64,000 bases of DNA from Polaromonas sp. (lineage in GTDB: Bacteria > Pseudomonadota > Gammaproteobacteria > Burkholderiales > Burkholderiaceae_C). The stretch is taken from positions 1 through 64,000 of the forward strand of contig NZ_JAAFGZ010000007.1 in the NCBI RefSeq assembly GCF_010365105.1, read 5' to 3'. Every line of letters starts with the position of its first letter. Position 1 is the stretch's first letter. The notes under the pieces were generated by a model, which was not told the origin of the DNA, did not search any database, and saw nothing but the letters and a program-made list of their open reading frames with translations. The position numbers and the translations under genes were made by a program. Shown here one piece after another: positions 39,544-48,883 of this stretch.

Positions 39544-40080
39544 ATGAGTATCGATAGACGCCTGGTATTAAAAGGTCTGGCGGCCGTTGGCTTTGCCATG
39601 ACGAGCCTGCGCTTTGCCCATGCTGACAGCGGCAGCAGCGCCGGCATTCCTCTGACGGCAAGCCAGACGCTGGCAGCCGTGACGCCGCTCGTGACGGGCA
39701 GCGCACATGACAGTGAATTTCTGGCGGGTGTGCAAGCCGCCGCCAAAGCGCAGGGTTTGGCGCAAAACGAGGTGATTCACCTGCGCGGGCTGGATGCGGC
39801 GGTGTTCAGCCGTCTGCGCCGCATGCTGCAAGCGGGCGAGCCCGCCACGCTGGTGGGCCTGGCGGACGACGCCTCCGCCACGCTGATTCTGGACCTGGTG
39901 CGCTCGGCCGGGGGACGCGTGATCTCGACCGGGCACCATCGCCTCGCCAGCGACCTGAGCGCAGGCCCGGCCGTCCAGGCACTGGGCAGCACCCTGGTGC
40001 TACAGCCCGGCACGGCCACGGCCGTCAGCGACAAGCAGACCGCCGGCACTGCCCACGTTTCATTTTGCTGCATCATTTAA
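39544..40080 (+). CDS. PchX-like protein of unknown function
   Basis: A 178-residue protein between the cytochrome and flavoprotein genes, the place of the uncharacterised pchX in Pseudomonas p-cresol operons. The N terminus MSIDRRLVLKGLAAVGFAMT looks like a Tat signal (RR pair then a hydrophobic stretch). The mature part is an alpha/beta-looking domain with LAAVTPLVTGSAHDSEF and LVGLADDASATLILD. It ends in FCCII. A role in assembly or export of the enzyme is a guess based on position. Confidence 0.7.
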   Translation: MSIDRRLVLKGLAAVGFAMTSLRFAHADSGSSAGIPLTASQTLAAVTPLVTGSAHDSEFLAGVQAAAKAQGLAQNEVIHLRGLDAAVFSRLRRMLQAGEPATLVGLADDASATLILDLVRSAGGRVISTGHHRLASDLSAGPAVQALGSTLVLQPGTATAVSDKQTAGTAHVSFCCII

Positions 40081-40091
40081 AGGAGCCATGA

Positions 40092-41645
40092 ATGGCCAAT
40101 CCCAAATATTCTGTGTTGCCCAAGGGCGTGTCCGAGCGCAATTTTGACGCTGCCCTGCAAAAATTCCGCGAGATCGTCGGCGCCGAGCAGGTGCTGACCA
40201 GCGCCGAACGGCTGGTCTCCTACAACAAGATCATGATGCCGGTCGATGACGCCAAGCACGCGCCTTCCGCTGTGCTGCTGGCCACGACGGTCGAGCAGAT
40301 CCAGGCCATTGTCAAGGTGTGCAACACCTACAAGGTGCCGATCTGGACCATCTCGACCGGCCGAAATTTTGGCTACGGCTCGGCGGCTCCCGGCGAGCGC
40401 GGCCAGGTGGTGCTCGATTTGCGCAAGATGAACAAGATCCTGCACATCGATGCGGACCTGTGCACGGCGCTGGTCGAGCCCGGCGTGACCTATCAGCAGC
40501 TCTACGACTACATCGAGGAGCACAAGCTGCCGCTGATGCTGTCGATGCCTGCGCCATCAAGCATTGCCGGCCCGGTCGGCAACACCATGGACCGCGGCGT
40601 GGGCTACACGCCTTACGGCGAACATTTTTTGATGCAGTGCGGCATGGAAGTGGTGCTGGCCAACGGCGATGTGCTGCGCACCGGCATGGGGAGCGTCAAG
40701 GGCGACAAGGCCTGGCAGGTGTTCAAGTGGGGCTATGGCCCGACGCTGGACGGCATCTTCACCCAGTCCAACTACGGCATCTGTACCAAGATGGGTTTCT
40801 GGCTGATGCCCAAGCCGCCGGTGTTCAAGCCGTTTTCGATCAAGTACGAAAACGAAGCCGACATCAACGAAATCGTGGAAATCCTGCGCCCGCTGCGCAT
40901 TGCCCAGATCATTCCCAACGCGGTGGTGATTGCCGGCGCGCTGTGGGAAGCCGGCGGAGCCAATGTCAAGCGCACCGATTACTACAAAGGCACAGGCGCC
41001 ACGCCCGACAGCGTGGTCGAGCAAATCAAGAAAGACAAGGGCCTGGGTGCCTGGAACGTCTACGCCGCGCTGTATGGCACGCAAGAGCAGGTGGACGTGA
41101 ACTGGAACATCATCACCAGCGTGGTCAAGGCCTCCGGCAAGGGCACCATCATCACGCAGGAGCAGGCCGGCAACACCCAGCCGTTCAAGTACCGCGCCCA
41201 ATTAATGTCGGGCGTGCCCAACCTGCAGGAGTTTGGCCTCTACAACTGGCGTGGCGGCGGCGGCTCGATGTGGTTTGCCCCGGTCAGCCAGGCGCGCGGC
41301 AGCGAGTGCGACAAGCAGGCCAAGCTTGCCAAGACCATCCTGAACAAGCATGGCCTGGACTACGTGGGCGAATTCATCGTCGGATGGCGCGACATGCACC
41401 ACGTCATCGACGTGCTGTACGACCGCACCAACCCTGAAGAAACCAAGGCCGCCCATGCCTGCTTCAGTGAGCTGCTGGACGAGTTTGAAAAAGAGGGTTA
41501 TGCGGTGTACCGCGTCAACACCGCCTTCCAGGACCGAGTGGCCGACAGCTACGGCCCGGTGAAGCGCAAGGTCGAGCAAACGCTCAAGCGGGCGCTGGAC
41601 CCGAACGGCATTCTGGCACCCGGAAAATCCGGCATCCGCATCTGA
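40092..41645 (+). CDS. pchF: p-Cresol methylhydroxylase flavoprotein subunit
   Basis: A 517-residue VAO/PCMH-family flavoprotein. It matches the known Pseudomonas putida residues at identical numbering: Y384 in LYNWRGG for covalent FAD attachment, Y95 in NFGYGS, and Y473/R474 in VYRVN of the active site. It dehydrogenates p-cresol to a quinone methide, hydrates it and oxidises the product to 4-hydroxybenzaldehyde, using water rather than O2. Vanillyl- or eugenol-type substrates are less likely given the exact catalytic-residue match. No signal peptide is evident, so export would need a partner. Confidence 0.92.
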   Translation: MANPKYSVLPKGVSERNFDAALQKFREIVGAEQVLTSAERLVSYNKIMMPVDDAKHAPSAVLLATTVEQIQAIVKVCNTYKVPIWTISTGRNFGYGSAAPGERGQVVLDLRKMNKILHIDADLCTALVEPGVTYQQLYDYIEEHKLPLMLSMPAPSSIAGPVGNTMDRGVGYTPYGEHFLMQCGMEVVLANGDVLRTGMGSVKGDKAWQVFKWGYGPTLDGIFTQSNYGICTKMGFWLMPKPPVFKPFSIKYENEADINEIVEILRPLRIAQIIPNAVVIAGALWEAGGANVKRTDYYKGTGATPDSVVEQIKKDKGLGAWNVYAALYGTQEQVDVNWNIITSVVKASGKGTIITQEQAGNTQPFKYRAQLMSGVPNLQEFGLYNWRGGGGSMWFAPVSQARGSECDKQAKLAKTILNKHGLDYVGEFIVGWRDMHHVIDVLYDRTNPEETKAAHACFSELLDEFEKEGYAVYRVNTAFQDRVADSYGPVKRKVEQTLKRALDPNGILAPGKSGIRI

Positions 41646-41753
41646 GTCCTGCCACGCGTCTGCCCTTTGATCGCCTTTTGCGGCATCAACGGGCCGTTTT
41701 GACGTACGGTAGGGCTGGCTGACCCGACAACCCTTTTTTTGAGAAAGACCCTC

Positions 41754-43205
41754 ATGAACGATATTCAAATGCTGATGGGCGGCGCCCCGCGTGGCGCCTC
41801 CAATGGCGCGACCTTCGAGCGCCGCAACCCGCTGGACCAGAGCGTCGCCACGCGCGCGCCGGCCGCCACGCCAGACGACGCCAGGGCCGCCGTGGACGCC
41901 GCCGCCAAAGCCTTTCCTGCCTGGGCCGCCATGGGTCCGGGCGAGCGGCGTGCGCTGCTGATGAAAGCTGCGCAGGCGCTGGAAGCCAAAGGCGACGCCT
42001 TTGCCGCCACCATGGCCGCCGAAACCGGTGCCTCCGGCCTCTGGGCCGGCTTCAACGTGCATCTGGCCGCCGGCATGCTGCTGGAGGCCGCCTCCATCAC
42101 GACGCAGATCAGTGGCGAGGTGATCCCGTCGAATGTGCCCGGCAACCTGGCCCTGGCGGTGCGCCAGCCCGCCGGCGTGGTGCTGGGCATTGCGCCCTGG
42201 AACGCGCCCATCATTCTGGCGGTGCGCGCCATTGCCACGCCGCTGGCCTGCGGCAACACGGTAGTTCTCAAAGGCTCGGAAATCAGCCCCGCCACGCACG
42301 GCCTGATCATCGAAGCGTTGCAGGAAGCCGGTTTTCCGGCCGGCGTGGTCAACTTTGTCACCAACGCCCCGGCCGATGCCGGCGCTGTGGTCGAGGCCAT
42401 GGTGGCGCATCCGGCGGTGCGCCGCGTCAACTTCACCGGCTCCACCCGCGTCGGCAAGATCATCGCGCAGACCTGCGCCAAACACCTCAAGCAGGCGGTG
42501 CTGGAACTGGGCGGCAAAGCGCCGTTTCTGGTGCTGGACGACGCCGACATCGATGCAGCTGTCGCCGCTGCCGCGTTTGGCGCTTTTGCCAATTCGGGGC
42601 AAATCTGCATGTCCACCGAGCGCATCGTGGTCGATGTGGCCGTGGCTGACGAGTTTGTCGCCAAACTGTCCGCCAAGGCACAAAGCCTGCCGCTGGGCGA
42701 CCCGCGCCAGGGTCCGGTTGTGCTGGGTTCCGTGGTGGACATGACGACCGTGGCGCATTGCAACGCACTGATCGATGACGCGCTGGCCAAGGGCGCCACG
42801 CTGGTGTGCGGCGGCAAGGCGACCAACACGCTGATGCCGGCCACGCTGCTGGACCATGTCACGTCCGAGATGCTCATTTACCGCGAAGAGTCGTTTGCCC
42901 CGGTGAAGGCCATCGTGCGCGTGAAGGGGGTCGAGCAAGCCATTGCTGTTGCCAACGACAACGAATTTGGCCTGGCTTCTGCGGTTTTTGGCCGCGATAC
43001 GGCACGCGCCTGGCAGGTTGCCTCGCGCATTGAGGCCGGCATCTGCCACATCAACGGCCCGACCGTGCATGACGAGGCGCAAATGCCTTTCGGCGGCATG
43101 AAGGGTTCCGGTTATGGCCGGTTCGGCGGCAAGGCGGGCATCGAGGCCTTCACCGAACTACGCTGGATCACGATGCAGACGGCTCCGCGCCACTATCCGT
43201 TCTGA
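41754..43205 (+). CDS. Aldehyde dehydrogenase, probably 4-hydroxybenzaldehyde/vanillin type
   Basis: A 483-residue NAD(P)-dependent aldehyde dehydrogenase. The catalytic Cys is in NSGQICMSTER, the general-base Glu in LELGGKAPF, and the NAD site in FTGSTRVGK. Its place after pchF and its family relation to vanillin/salicylaldehyde dehydrogenases point to oxidation of 4-hydroxybenzaldehyde to 4-hydroxybenzoate. The start is ATG 41754 with GAGAAAGA upstream; the frame is open further upstream but lacks family residues. Confidence 0.88.
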   Translation: MNDIQMLMGGAPRGASNGATFERRNPLDQSVATRAPAATPDDARAAVDAAAKAFPAWAAMGPGERRALLMKAAQALEAKGDAFAATMAAETGASGLWAGFNVHLAAGMLLEAASITTQISGEVIPSNVPGNLALAVRQPAGVVLGIAPWNAPIILAVRAIATPLACGNTVVLKGSEISPATHGLIIEALQEAGFPAGVVNFVTNAPADAGAVVEAMVAHPAVRRVNFTGSTRVGKIIAQTCAKHLKQAVLELGGKAPFLVLDDADIDAAVAAAAFGAFANSGQICMSTERIVVDVAVADEFVAKLSAKAQSLPLGDPRQGPVVLGSVVDMTTVAHCNALIDDALAKGATLVCGGKATNTLMPATLLDHVTSEMLIYREESFAPVKAIVRVKGVEQAIAVANDNEFGLASAVFGRDTARAWQVASRIEAGICHINGPTVHDEAQMPFGGMKGSGYGRFGGKAGIEAFTELRWITMQTAPRHYPF

Positions 43206-43340
43206 GGCTTGAAACCTGCCTTTCCCAAAGTCGGGGGAGCCTTGAAACAGCAAGTGACGTAGCGATGGCCGTCTGAAAACACCGAGTCGCTACCATTTAA
43301 TGGTGAAAAAAGCCTTCTGCGCAAGATGGATGGGCGTGTC

Positions 43341-43420
43341 CAGCTATATGTTTGATAGCAAACTTGTCGCCGGTGAAAAAAGCGCTGCAGCGCATTGCAC
43401 AAGCCAGCTTTTGCGCTTAT
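43341..43420 (+). repeat. Divergent copy of the dispersed repeat, copy 10
   Basis: GCTATATGTTTGATAGC and a later ACAAGCCAGCTTTTGCGC resemble parts of the family in both orientations. The match is weaker than other copies. The rest of the 211-base gap between the aldehyde dehydrogenase and norD holds nothing that I can support. Confidence 0.3.
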
Positions 43421-45495
43421 GCCGCCACCAGCCGCCGCAGCCAGTCGAGCAATACGCTCGGCAGCAATTCGGGACGGGGCAACAACGCGTAATGGTTGGG
43501 GCCGAACACGGCGGGCAGGTAATTGGCCGCCTGGCGGTCGATGGTCAGGCAAAACGGTGAAATGCCCTGCAGCTTGGCTTCAATCACGGCCTGGCGCAGG
43601 TCTTCAACCCCATAGCGGCCTTCGTAGTCGTCAATGTCGTTGGGCTTGCCGTCTGACAGCAGCAGCAACAATCGGTGCCCGGCGGGCTCTTTCATCAGTA
43701 GGGTAGCGGCATGACGCAGGGCGGCACCGGCGCGGGTGTAGTGTTCTGGCTCCAGGCCGGCGATGCGCTGCGCCACGGCGTTGTCGTATCGCTCGTCAAA
43801 GCGCTTGACGCTGCGCACCACGACCGCTTGCGGGCCTTCGCCTGAAAACGCCAGCACGCTGTAGGGCTCTGCCATGCCGTCCAGCGCAATGCACACCAGC
43901 AGCAGCGCTTCGCGCTCGACGTCGATGATGCGGCGGTCGGCGGCAATCCAGCCGTCGGTCGAGCCGCTGACATCGACCAGCAGCATGATGGCCATGTCGC
44001 GCCGGCTGCGCCGTTCGGTCTGGTAGAGGCGCTGCGCCATGGGCAGGCCGGCACGAAAATCGGCATAGCTTTCGGTATAGGCCTGCAGGTCAATGTCTTC
44101 GCCGTCGAGCTGCTTGCGCACGCGAACGCGCTGGGCGCGCAGCAATTCGAAGCGGCGGCGGATTTCATGCAGCATGCCGCGCCGTGCATCCAGCGTGTCA
44201 TCGACCCATTTTTGCGGTCCGTTGGGCGCGGGCAGCAGCAGCACGGTCGCGCCGGGATCACGGTAAGCGCCTGCGCGCCAGTCCCATTCGGGGTAATGCC
44301 GCCGGTCCGGTGCATCGCCCGGTTGGCCCGTCAGTTCACGCTTGGCGCGCTTCGTCTGGGAATCGGGTGGGTCATCGGAGATCAGCACCTCCTTGGGCTT
44401 GCCGGGGGCGGACACCAGCCGCGCCTCGGGCAACTCGGACAAGGCGTCGGCAAAATCTTCGGCGGCGGTGGTTTGGTCGCGGTCAGTGGGGCGCTGCAGG
44501 CCCATCGGGTCTTCAGCCTGTTCATGCGGCTGGGCGGTTTGAATCATCCAGGCGCCGGGTTTTTCGTCGTCCTCATCGTCGTCGCTTTCGCGCACCTCGG
44601 GCCTTCGCAGCAGGCGGGCGCTGCGGGGCTTGCTGGCGTCCGTGCTGTCGTCTTCATCTTCAGACGTTTGGCCGGACGCGCGCACGCTGGCGGGCGGCAC
44701 GCGCAGGTCGCCGGTCCAGCCGTCGCGCCATAACAGCCGCGTGCCCTTGAGCGCCCCGGCGGCTGTGCCGCCCAGCGCCGTTGACAGCGCCCGGGCGTGC
44801 TGTCGGACTTGCTCTGGCGTGGCGGGCAGCGCAAATAAGGCGGAGGCCAGGCCGCCCGGCAGTCTGGCGATGAATGCGGCATCACCGTCAACGCCCAGCA
44901 GCGCACGCACCAATTCTTCCATTGGCTGCAAGGACGCGGTAAAGACGCCCAGCTTGGGCCGCCGTTGCAGAGCCTCACGCCGCAGCGTCGCCAGCGGGGT
45001 GGCCATGCCGGGCAAAAGCCGGGCCAGCGCATCCTCGGCGGCACGCGCTTCCAGCAATAAATACAGCTCGCGTTCCAATGGCGGTGCTTCGGCAGGCAGA
45101 TGCGCGGCGCTGCCGCGTTGGGCGCGCATGGCCTGCTGCAGCGCCATGGTGCGAAAACGCGCGGTGGCCATGGCGGGGTCTTCGCCTGCTGCAAAGCGGG
45201 CGGGCAGCCAGATGCTGCGCCCGTCGGTGGCCGGAACAGCGTCGCGCACCGGTGGCAGTTGATGGCGCAGCAGCATGCGGCCAATCCAGGAGGGCGCCGC
45301 CGGCAGTTGGGCCACACGCAAGGCAAAGCTGCGGCCAAATACAGCGGCAATCAGCAGGTCAAGCCGTTGGGCCACATCGGCCAGTTGCAGCGGCGCTGGG
45401 CCGGTCGGCAGGGGACGGTGGCGCCGCCACAGCGCCTGCGCAAAAATCGTCGCGTGTCGCGCCGCGTCGGTGATGACGTCTTCTGCCTCGGCCAT
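43417..45495 (-). CDS. norD: NorD, VWA-domain nitric oxide reductase activation protein
   Basis: A 692-residue accessory protein. A long acidic and charged middle region (DEDDSTDASK and SDDDEDDE) leads into a C-terminal VWA domain with the MIDAS motif DVSGSTDG. With the MoxR ATPase NorQ it activates the NorBC reductase, probably by helping insert the non-haem iron. It is the last gene of the nor operon. The gap to norQ is 18 bases. Confidence 0.92.
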   Translation of the reverse strand: MAEAEDVITDAARHATIFAQALWRRHRPLPTGPAPLQLADVAQRLDLLIAAVFGRSFALRVAQLPAAPSWIGRMLLRHQLPPVRDAVPATDGRSIWLPARFAAGEDPAMATARFRTMALQQAMRAQRGSAAHLPAEAPPLERELYLLLEARAAEDALARLLPGMATPLATLRREALQRRPKLGVFTASLQPMEELVRALLGVDGDAAFIARLPGGLASALFALPATPEQVRQHARALSTALGGTAAGALKGTRLLWRDGWTGDLRVPPASVRASGQTSEDEDDSTDASKPRSARLLRRPEVRESDDDEDDEKPGAWMIQTAQPHEQAEDPMGLQRPTDRDQTTAAEDFADALSELPEARLVSAPGKPKEVLISDDPPDSQTKRAKRELTGQPGDAPDRRHYPEWDWRAGAYRDPGATVLLLPAPNGPQKWVDDTLDARRGMLHEIRRRFELLRAQRVRVRKQLDGEDIDLQAYTESYADFRAGLPMAQRLYQTERRSRRDMAIMLLVDVSGSTDGWIAADRRIIDVEREALLLVCIALDGMAEPYSVLAFSGEGPQAVVVRSVKRFDERYDNAVAQRIAGLEPEHYTRAGAALRHAATLLMKEPAGHRLLLLLSDGKPNDIDDYEGRYGVEDLRQAVIEAKLQGISPFCLTIDRQAANYLPAVFGPNHYALLPRPELLPSVLLDWLRRLVAA

Positions 45496-45513
45496 GCCGG
45501 TCTTGCGCCGGGT

Positions 45514-46335
45514 TCAGACGAACGTGGCGTCCACCAGATCGCGCATGGCGCCGATCAGTGACGGCTCGTCAGACAAAGGCGACACGATGGCGACGTAGCA
45601 GGCCAGCGGCACCGGTATGCCTGACGTGATGAGCCGTGCTGCTGCAATCAGCAGGCGCGTGCTCGGCACTTCGGCCAGGCCACGGTCCTGCAGACCACGC
45701 AGGCGCTGGCCCAGCCCGACCAGGCCGCGTGCAATCGTGGGGTCCACCCCGCCTTCGTGCGCAACGATGTCGGCTTCGCGCCCGGGCGGCGGAAAGCTGA
45801 AGTCGAGCGCGACAAAGCGCTGGCGGGTGCTGGGTTTCATGTCTTTGAGCATGCGCTGGTAGCCGGGGTTGTACGACACCACGAGCTGAAAACCTTCGGC
45901 CGCGTGGATCGTTTCACCGGTCTTGTCGATGGGCAAAATCCGCCGGTAATCGGTCAGGGGATGCAGCACCACCACAGTGTCCTGGCGCGCCTCGACCACT
46001 TCGTCGAGGTAACAGATGGCGCCTTCACGCACTGCGCGGGTCAGCGGGCCGTCCTGCCAGGCGGTGCCGTCATGGCGAATCAGGAAGCGGCCAACCAGAT
46101 CGCTGGCGGTGAGGTCGTCATGGCAGGAAATGGTGATCAGCGGTCGACCCAGCCGCCAGGCCATGAACTCGATGAATCGGGTCTTGCCGCAGCCGGTCGG
46201 GCCTTTGAGCATGACCGCCAGGTTGCGCGCATGGCATTGCTCGAACACCGCCACCTCGTCGCTGGTGGGCAGGTAGTAGGGCGCGTCGGCCGGTACCGCT
46301 TGCGCCGTCGTGTGTGGTGCCACCTCGCGGCTCAA
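45514..46335 (-). CDS. norQ: NorQ, MoxR-type AAA+ ATPase
   Basis: A 273-residue ATPase. Walker A is GPTGCGKTRF, Walker B region AICYLDEVVEA, and sensor 1 VVSYNPGYQ. NorQ proteins work with NorD in maturation of cNOR. Its start overlaps the norB stop by four bases, showing translational coupling. Confidence 0.92.
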   Translation of the reverse strand: MSREVAPHTTAQAVPADAPYYLPTSDEVAVFEQCHARNLAVMLKGPTGCGKTRFIEFMAWRLGRPLITISCHDDLTASDLVGRFLIRHDGTAWQDGPLTRAVREGAICYLDEVVEARQDTVVVLHPLTDYRRILPIDKTGETIHAAEGFQLVVSYNPGYQRMLKDMKPSTRQRFVALDFSFPPPGREADIVAHEGGVDPTIARGLVGLGQRLRGLQDRGLAEVPSTRLLIAAARLITSGIPVPLACYVAIVSPLSDEPSLIGAMRDLVDATFV

Positions 46336-47708
46336 GCCATCGCGGGACGCACCCGGCGGACAGGTTGCAGCCCCGGCTCCGGCTCACTCGAAACTTCGAA
46401 GCGCGGTGCGTGCCGGAAAAAATCGATGATGAACAAGGCGACGCCAATGGCAAAAATGGAAGCCGTGATGATCAGCATCACAAAGTGGATCTGGATTTTC
46501 AGCTGTGCGTCAAGGTAGCCCATGCCCATGATGCGTTCCAGGTACACCTGGCCGATACCGGCGGTGGCAAACGACAAGGTCATGCCGAACATGCCGGTAA
46601 TCTGCATCCAGAACGACACGTAGCCCATCGCAGTCCCTTCCTCGGGCCGGCGGGTGATCGACGGCAGGGCATAGGTGATCATGGCCAGCACGATCATCGC
46701 GTAGGCGCCATAGAACGCGGCATGGCCGTGCATCGCGGTGATCAGGGTGCCGTGCGTCCATTTGTTGACGCTGGGGAAGGTGTGTGCCAGGCCGAGCAGG
46801 CCGGCGCCAAACAGTGTGAACACCGCGCTGCCGACCGTCCAGTGCAACGCCAGCTTGTTGGGGTGCGCCAGGCCCGAACGCCGAATGGCCGAATAGGCAT
46901 AAATCGCCATGCCGATCAGCGCCAGTGGTTCCAGCGCGCTGAACAAGCCGCCGATGGGCAGCCAGTAGCTTGGCACGCCAACCCAGTAGTAATGGTGCGC
47001 AGTGCCAATGATGCCTGCGATGAACACCAGTCCGACGATGACATACAGCCACTTTTCCATCACTTCCCGGTCAGCGCCCGACAGGCGGATCAGCAGGTAG
47101 GCCAGAAAACCGCCCTGGATCATTTCCCACACACCCTCGACCCACAGGTGAATCGTCCACCAGCGGTAAAAAATCGCCACGGTGTAATTTTCAAACTCCA
47201 GCAGCGCCGGAAGGTACAGCAGCGCGGCCAGTCCCAGGCCACCCATCAGCACGCCTTCGGTGGTGGTGAAGCGACCCGATTTCTTGATGGTCATGGCAAT
47301 GTTGTAGAGAAACATCAGCATCACGATGACGATCACGATCTTGGAGGGCAGGGGCTGCTCGAGCAGCTTGTTGCCGGTGCCGTAGCGAAACAGATAGCCG
47401 GTGACGGTCGCAACGCCCATGACGGTCCACAACACAAGCTGGAAATAGGCCAGCTTCGTGCTGTAAAGCTCGGTGCGGGATTCGTCGGGCACCATCCAGT
47501 AGGTCGCGCCCATGAAGCCGGTCAGCACCCACACAATCAGCAAATTGGTATGGATGACCTTGGTGACGTCAAACGGCAGGATGTAGAGCAGCGGGTCGGG
47601 GCCCAGGTACTTGGCGGCCGACAGCAGGCCGAACACCAGTTGCAGGCCGAACAGGGCAACGGCCACGGCAAAGTACCAGTAGGCGACGGATTGGGATTTG
47701 TATCTCAT
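46332..47708 (-). CDS. norB: NorB, nitric oxide reductase catalytic subunit
   Basis: A 458-residue membrane protein with 12 hydrophobic segments, of the cNOR branch of haem-copper oxidases. Conserved histidines are seen in HLWVEGVWEMIQGG, AHHYYWVG and MHGHAAFYGAY, along with the conserved Glu residues of the family. It reduces two NO to N2O, taking electrons from NorC. The length is normal for cNOR and shorter than quinol-type qNOR, which fits the presence of a NorC. Confidence 0.95.
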   Translation of the reverse strand: MRYKSQSVAYWYFAVAVALFGLQLVFGLLSAAKYLGPDPLLYILPFDVTKVIHTNLLIVWVLTGFMGATYWMVPDESRTELYSTKLAYFQLVLWTVMGVATVTGYLFRYGTGNKLLEQPLPSKIVIVIVMLMFLYNIAMTIKKSGRFTTTEGVLMGGLGLAALLYLPALLEFENYTVAIFYRWWTIHLWVEGVWEMIQGGFLAYLLIRLSGADREVMEKWLYVIVGLVFIAGIIGTAHHYYWVGVPSYWLPIGGLFSALEPLALIGMAIYAYSAIRRSGLAHPNKLALHWTVGSAVFTLFGAGLLGLAHTFPSVNKWTHGTLITAMHGHAAFYGAYAMIVLAMITYALPSITRRPEEGTAMGYVSFWMQITGMFGMTLSFATAGIGQVYLERIMGMGYLDAQLKIQIHFVMLIITASIFAIGVALFIIDFFRHAPRFEVSSEPEPGLQPVRRVRPAMA

Positions 47709-47781
47709 GGCGATCTCCGGCGGGAGGGTGTTTGTCTGGATGAATGTGCGCCAAGAGCGCTTGGCAACAAGGCGAAGCCCA

Positions 47782-48648
47782 CTATTTGAGCGACGACAGA
47801 TAGGCAGCGAGCTGGTCGATCTGCGCGGGCGTCAGGTCCTTGGCATAGGTCGTCGGCATGAACGACACGCCGTTGGCCGAGTACATCGGCCCTGGCACGG
47901 TATGCGCACTGGGCTCAACGATCGACTCATGGATATAGCCCGCCAGATCTTTGGCCTTGCCCTTGTATTCACTCGAGGCCAGCAGCTTTTCCGTGCGCGC
48001 CGACAAGCCCGAAAGCGAAGGCCCCGCCATGTTCACGCCTGGCGCAATCGAGTGGCAGGCGGTACAGGCCGGCGCGGCGCTGCGAAACACTTTTTCACCC
48101 AGGGCAATCGGATTTTCGTCGCCTGCAACCGGTCGCGCCCCCGGCGGCGTTGTGCTTGCAGCGCCGCCTGCTCCAGTGCCTTGCTGGCCGACAGCCATGT
48201 CGGAGCCCGCCAGCGTCGCGCCCGTCACCAGGATAGGCCGCGGCGGCCAGCCCTGGTTGTCGACATTGCTGATCCAGTCGAGAAATGCAATCAGGTCGGC
48301 GATGTCGGTGTCGCTGAGGTCCTGCTTGGGCATCAGCCGGCGATGGCGGGTTTCGTCGTAGAACTTCGACGGGTCCTTCATGTAGGCCGTCAGGTAGGCT
48401 TCGCCGCGATGCTTGGTGATCTTGGTCAGGTCGGGCGCATAGTAGGCGCCTTCGCCAAAAACCGTATGGCAGTTGATGCAGTTGTTCTTGTGCCAGACGT
48501 CCTTGCCGCGCGTGACAGAGGTGGTGATCTTGTCGGCGTTGGTGAGCTTGCCGAATTGACGGTGGCTGTCAATGGTCATGCCGATGAATGCCACGGCAGC
48601 AATCACCGAAGAACCGATGGCGAACAGCCGGGTTTGTTTTTTGTTCAT
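47782..48648 (-). CDS. norC: NorC with an extra cytochrome c domain (di-haem)
   Basis: A 288-residue protein. A membrane anchor (residues 8-26, LFAIGSSVIAAVAFIGM) and a normal NorC domain with CINCH at 57-61 and Met106 are followed by a low-complexity Gly/Ala/Thr/Pro linker (about 145-178) and a second cytochrome domain with CTACH at 195-199. Typical NorC is a single-haem protein of about 150 residues, so this one carries an added electron-transfer domain. The norB gene follows after 73 bases. Confidence 0.9.
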   Translation of the reverse strand: MNKKQTRLFAIGSSVIAAVAFIGMTIDSHRQFGKLTNADKITTSVTRGKDVWHKNNCINCHTVFGEGAYYAPDLTKITKHRGEAYLTAYMKDPSKFYDETRHRRLMPKQDLSDTDIADLIAFLDWISNVDNQGWPPRPILVTGATLAGSDMAVGQQGTGAGGAASTTPPGARPVAGDENPIALGEKVFRSAAPACTACHSIAPGVNMAGPSLSGLSARTEKLLASSEYKGKAKDLAGYIHESIVEPSAHTVPGPMYSANGVSFMPTTYAKDLTPAQIDQLAAYLSSLK

Positions 48649-48660
48649 GGTGCGGTGTTC

Positions 48661-48780
48661 CTAGACACTGATGCCGGACCAGTATTTGATCGAAATGAAG
48701 GCCGCATAGCAGATGGCGAGCAAGATCAGCAGCACCACGACATGGCTGAATATTTTCAGCGGACCGATCCATTTTTCCAT
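48661..48780 (-). CDS. 39-residue single-span membrane protein upstream of norC
   Basis: A short frame that begins MEKWIGPLKIFSHVVVLLIL and continues as one hydrophobic span before ending KYWSGISV. ATG 48780 is preceded by AAGAAAGAG. Its stop codon overlaps the Shine-Dalgarno AGGA of norC 12 bases ahead of that start, so it is probably translated and coupled to norC. I do not recognise a family; a small subunit or assembly factor of the NO reductase is an inference from position. Confidence 0.65.
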   Translation of the reverse strand: MEKWIGPLKIFSHVVVLLILLAICYAAFISIKYWSGISV

Positions 48781-48883
48781 GAGCGTCTCTTTCTTGGTTG
48801 TGCCTCAATATAAAGTCAATAATGTATATTCTTAACGTATGTTTACAAAAGTACACACGCGCGAATCAAAGAATCAACGCACC

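Noticed and set aside
48821-48843. NsrR-like operator upstream of nor (ATGTATATT near 48822)
   Set aside because: Only one half resembles the consensus; A/T-rich promoter sequence alone could explain it.
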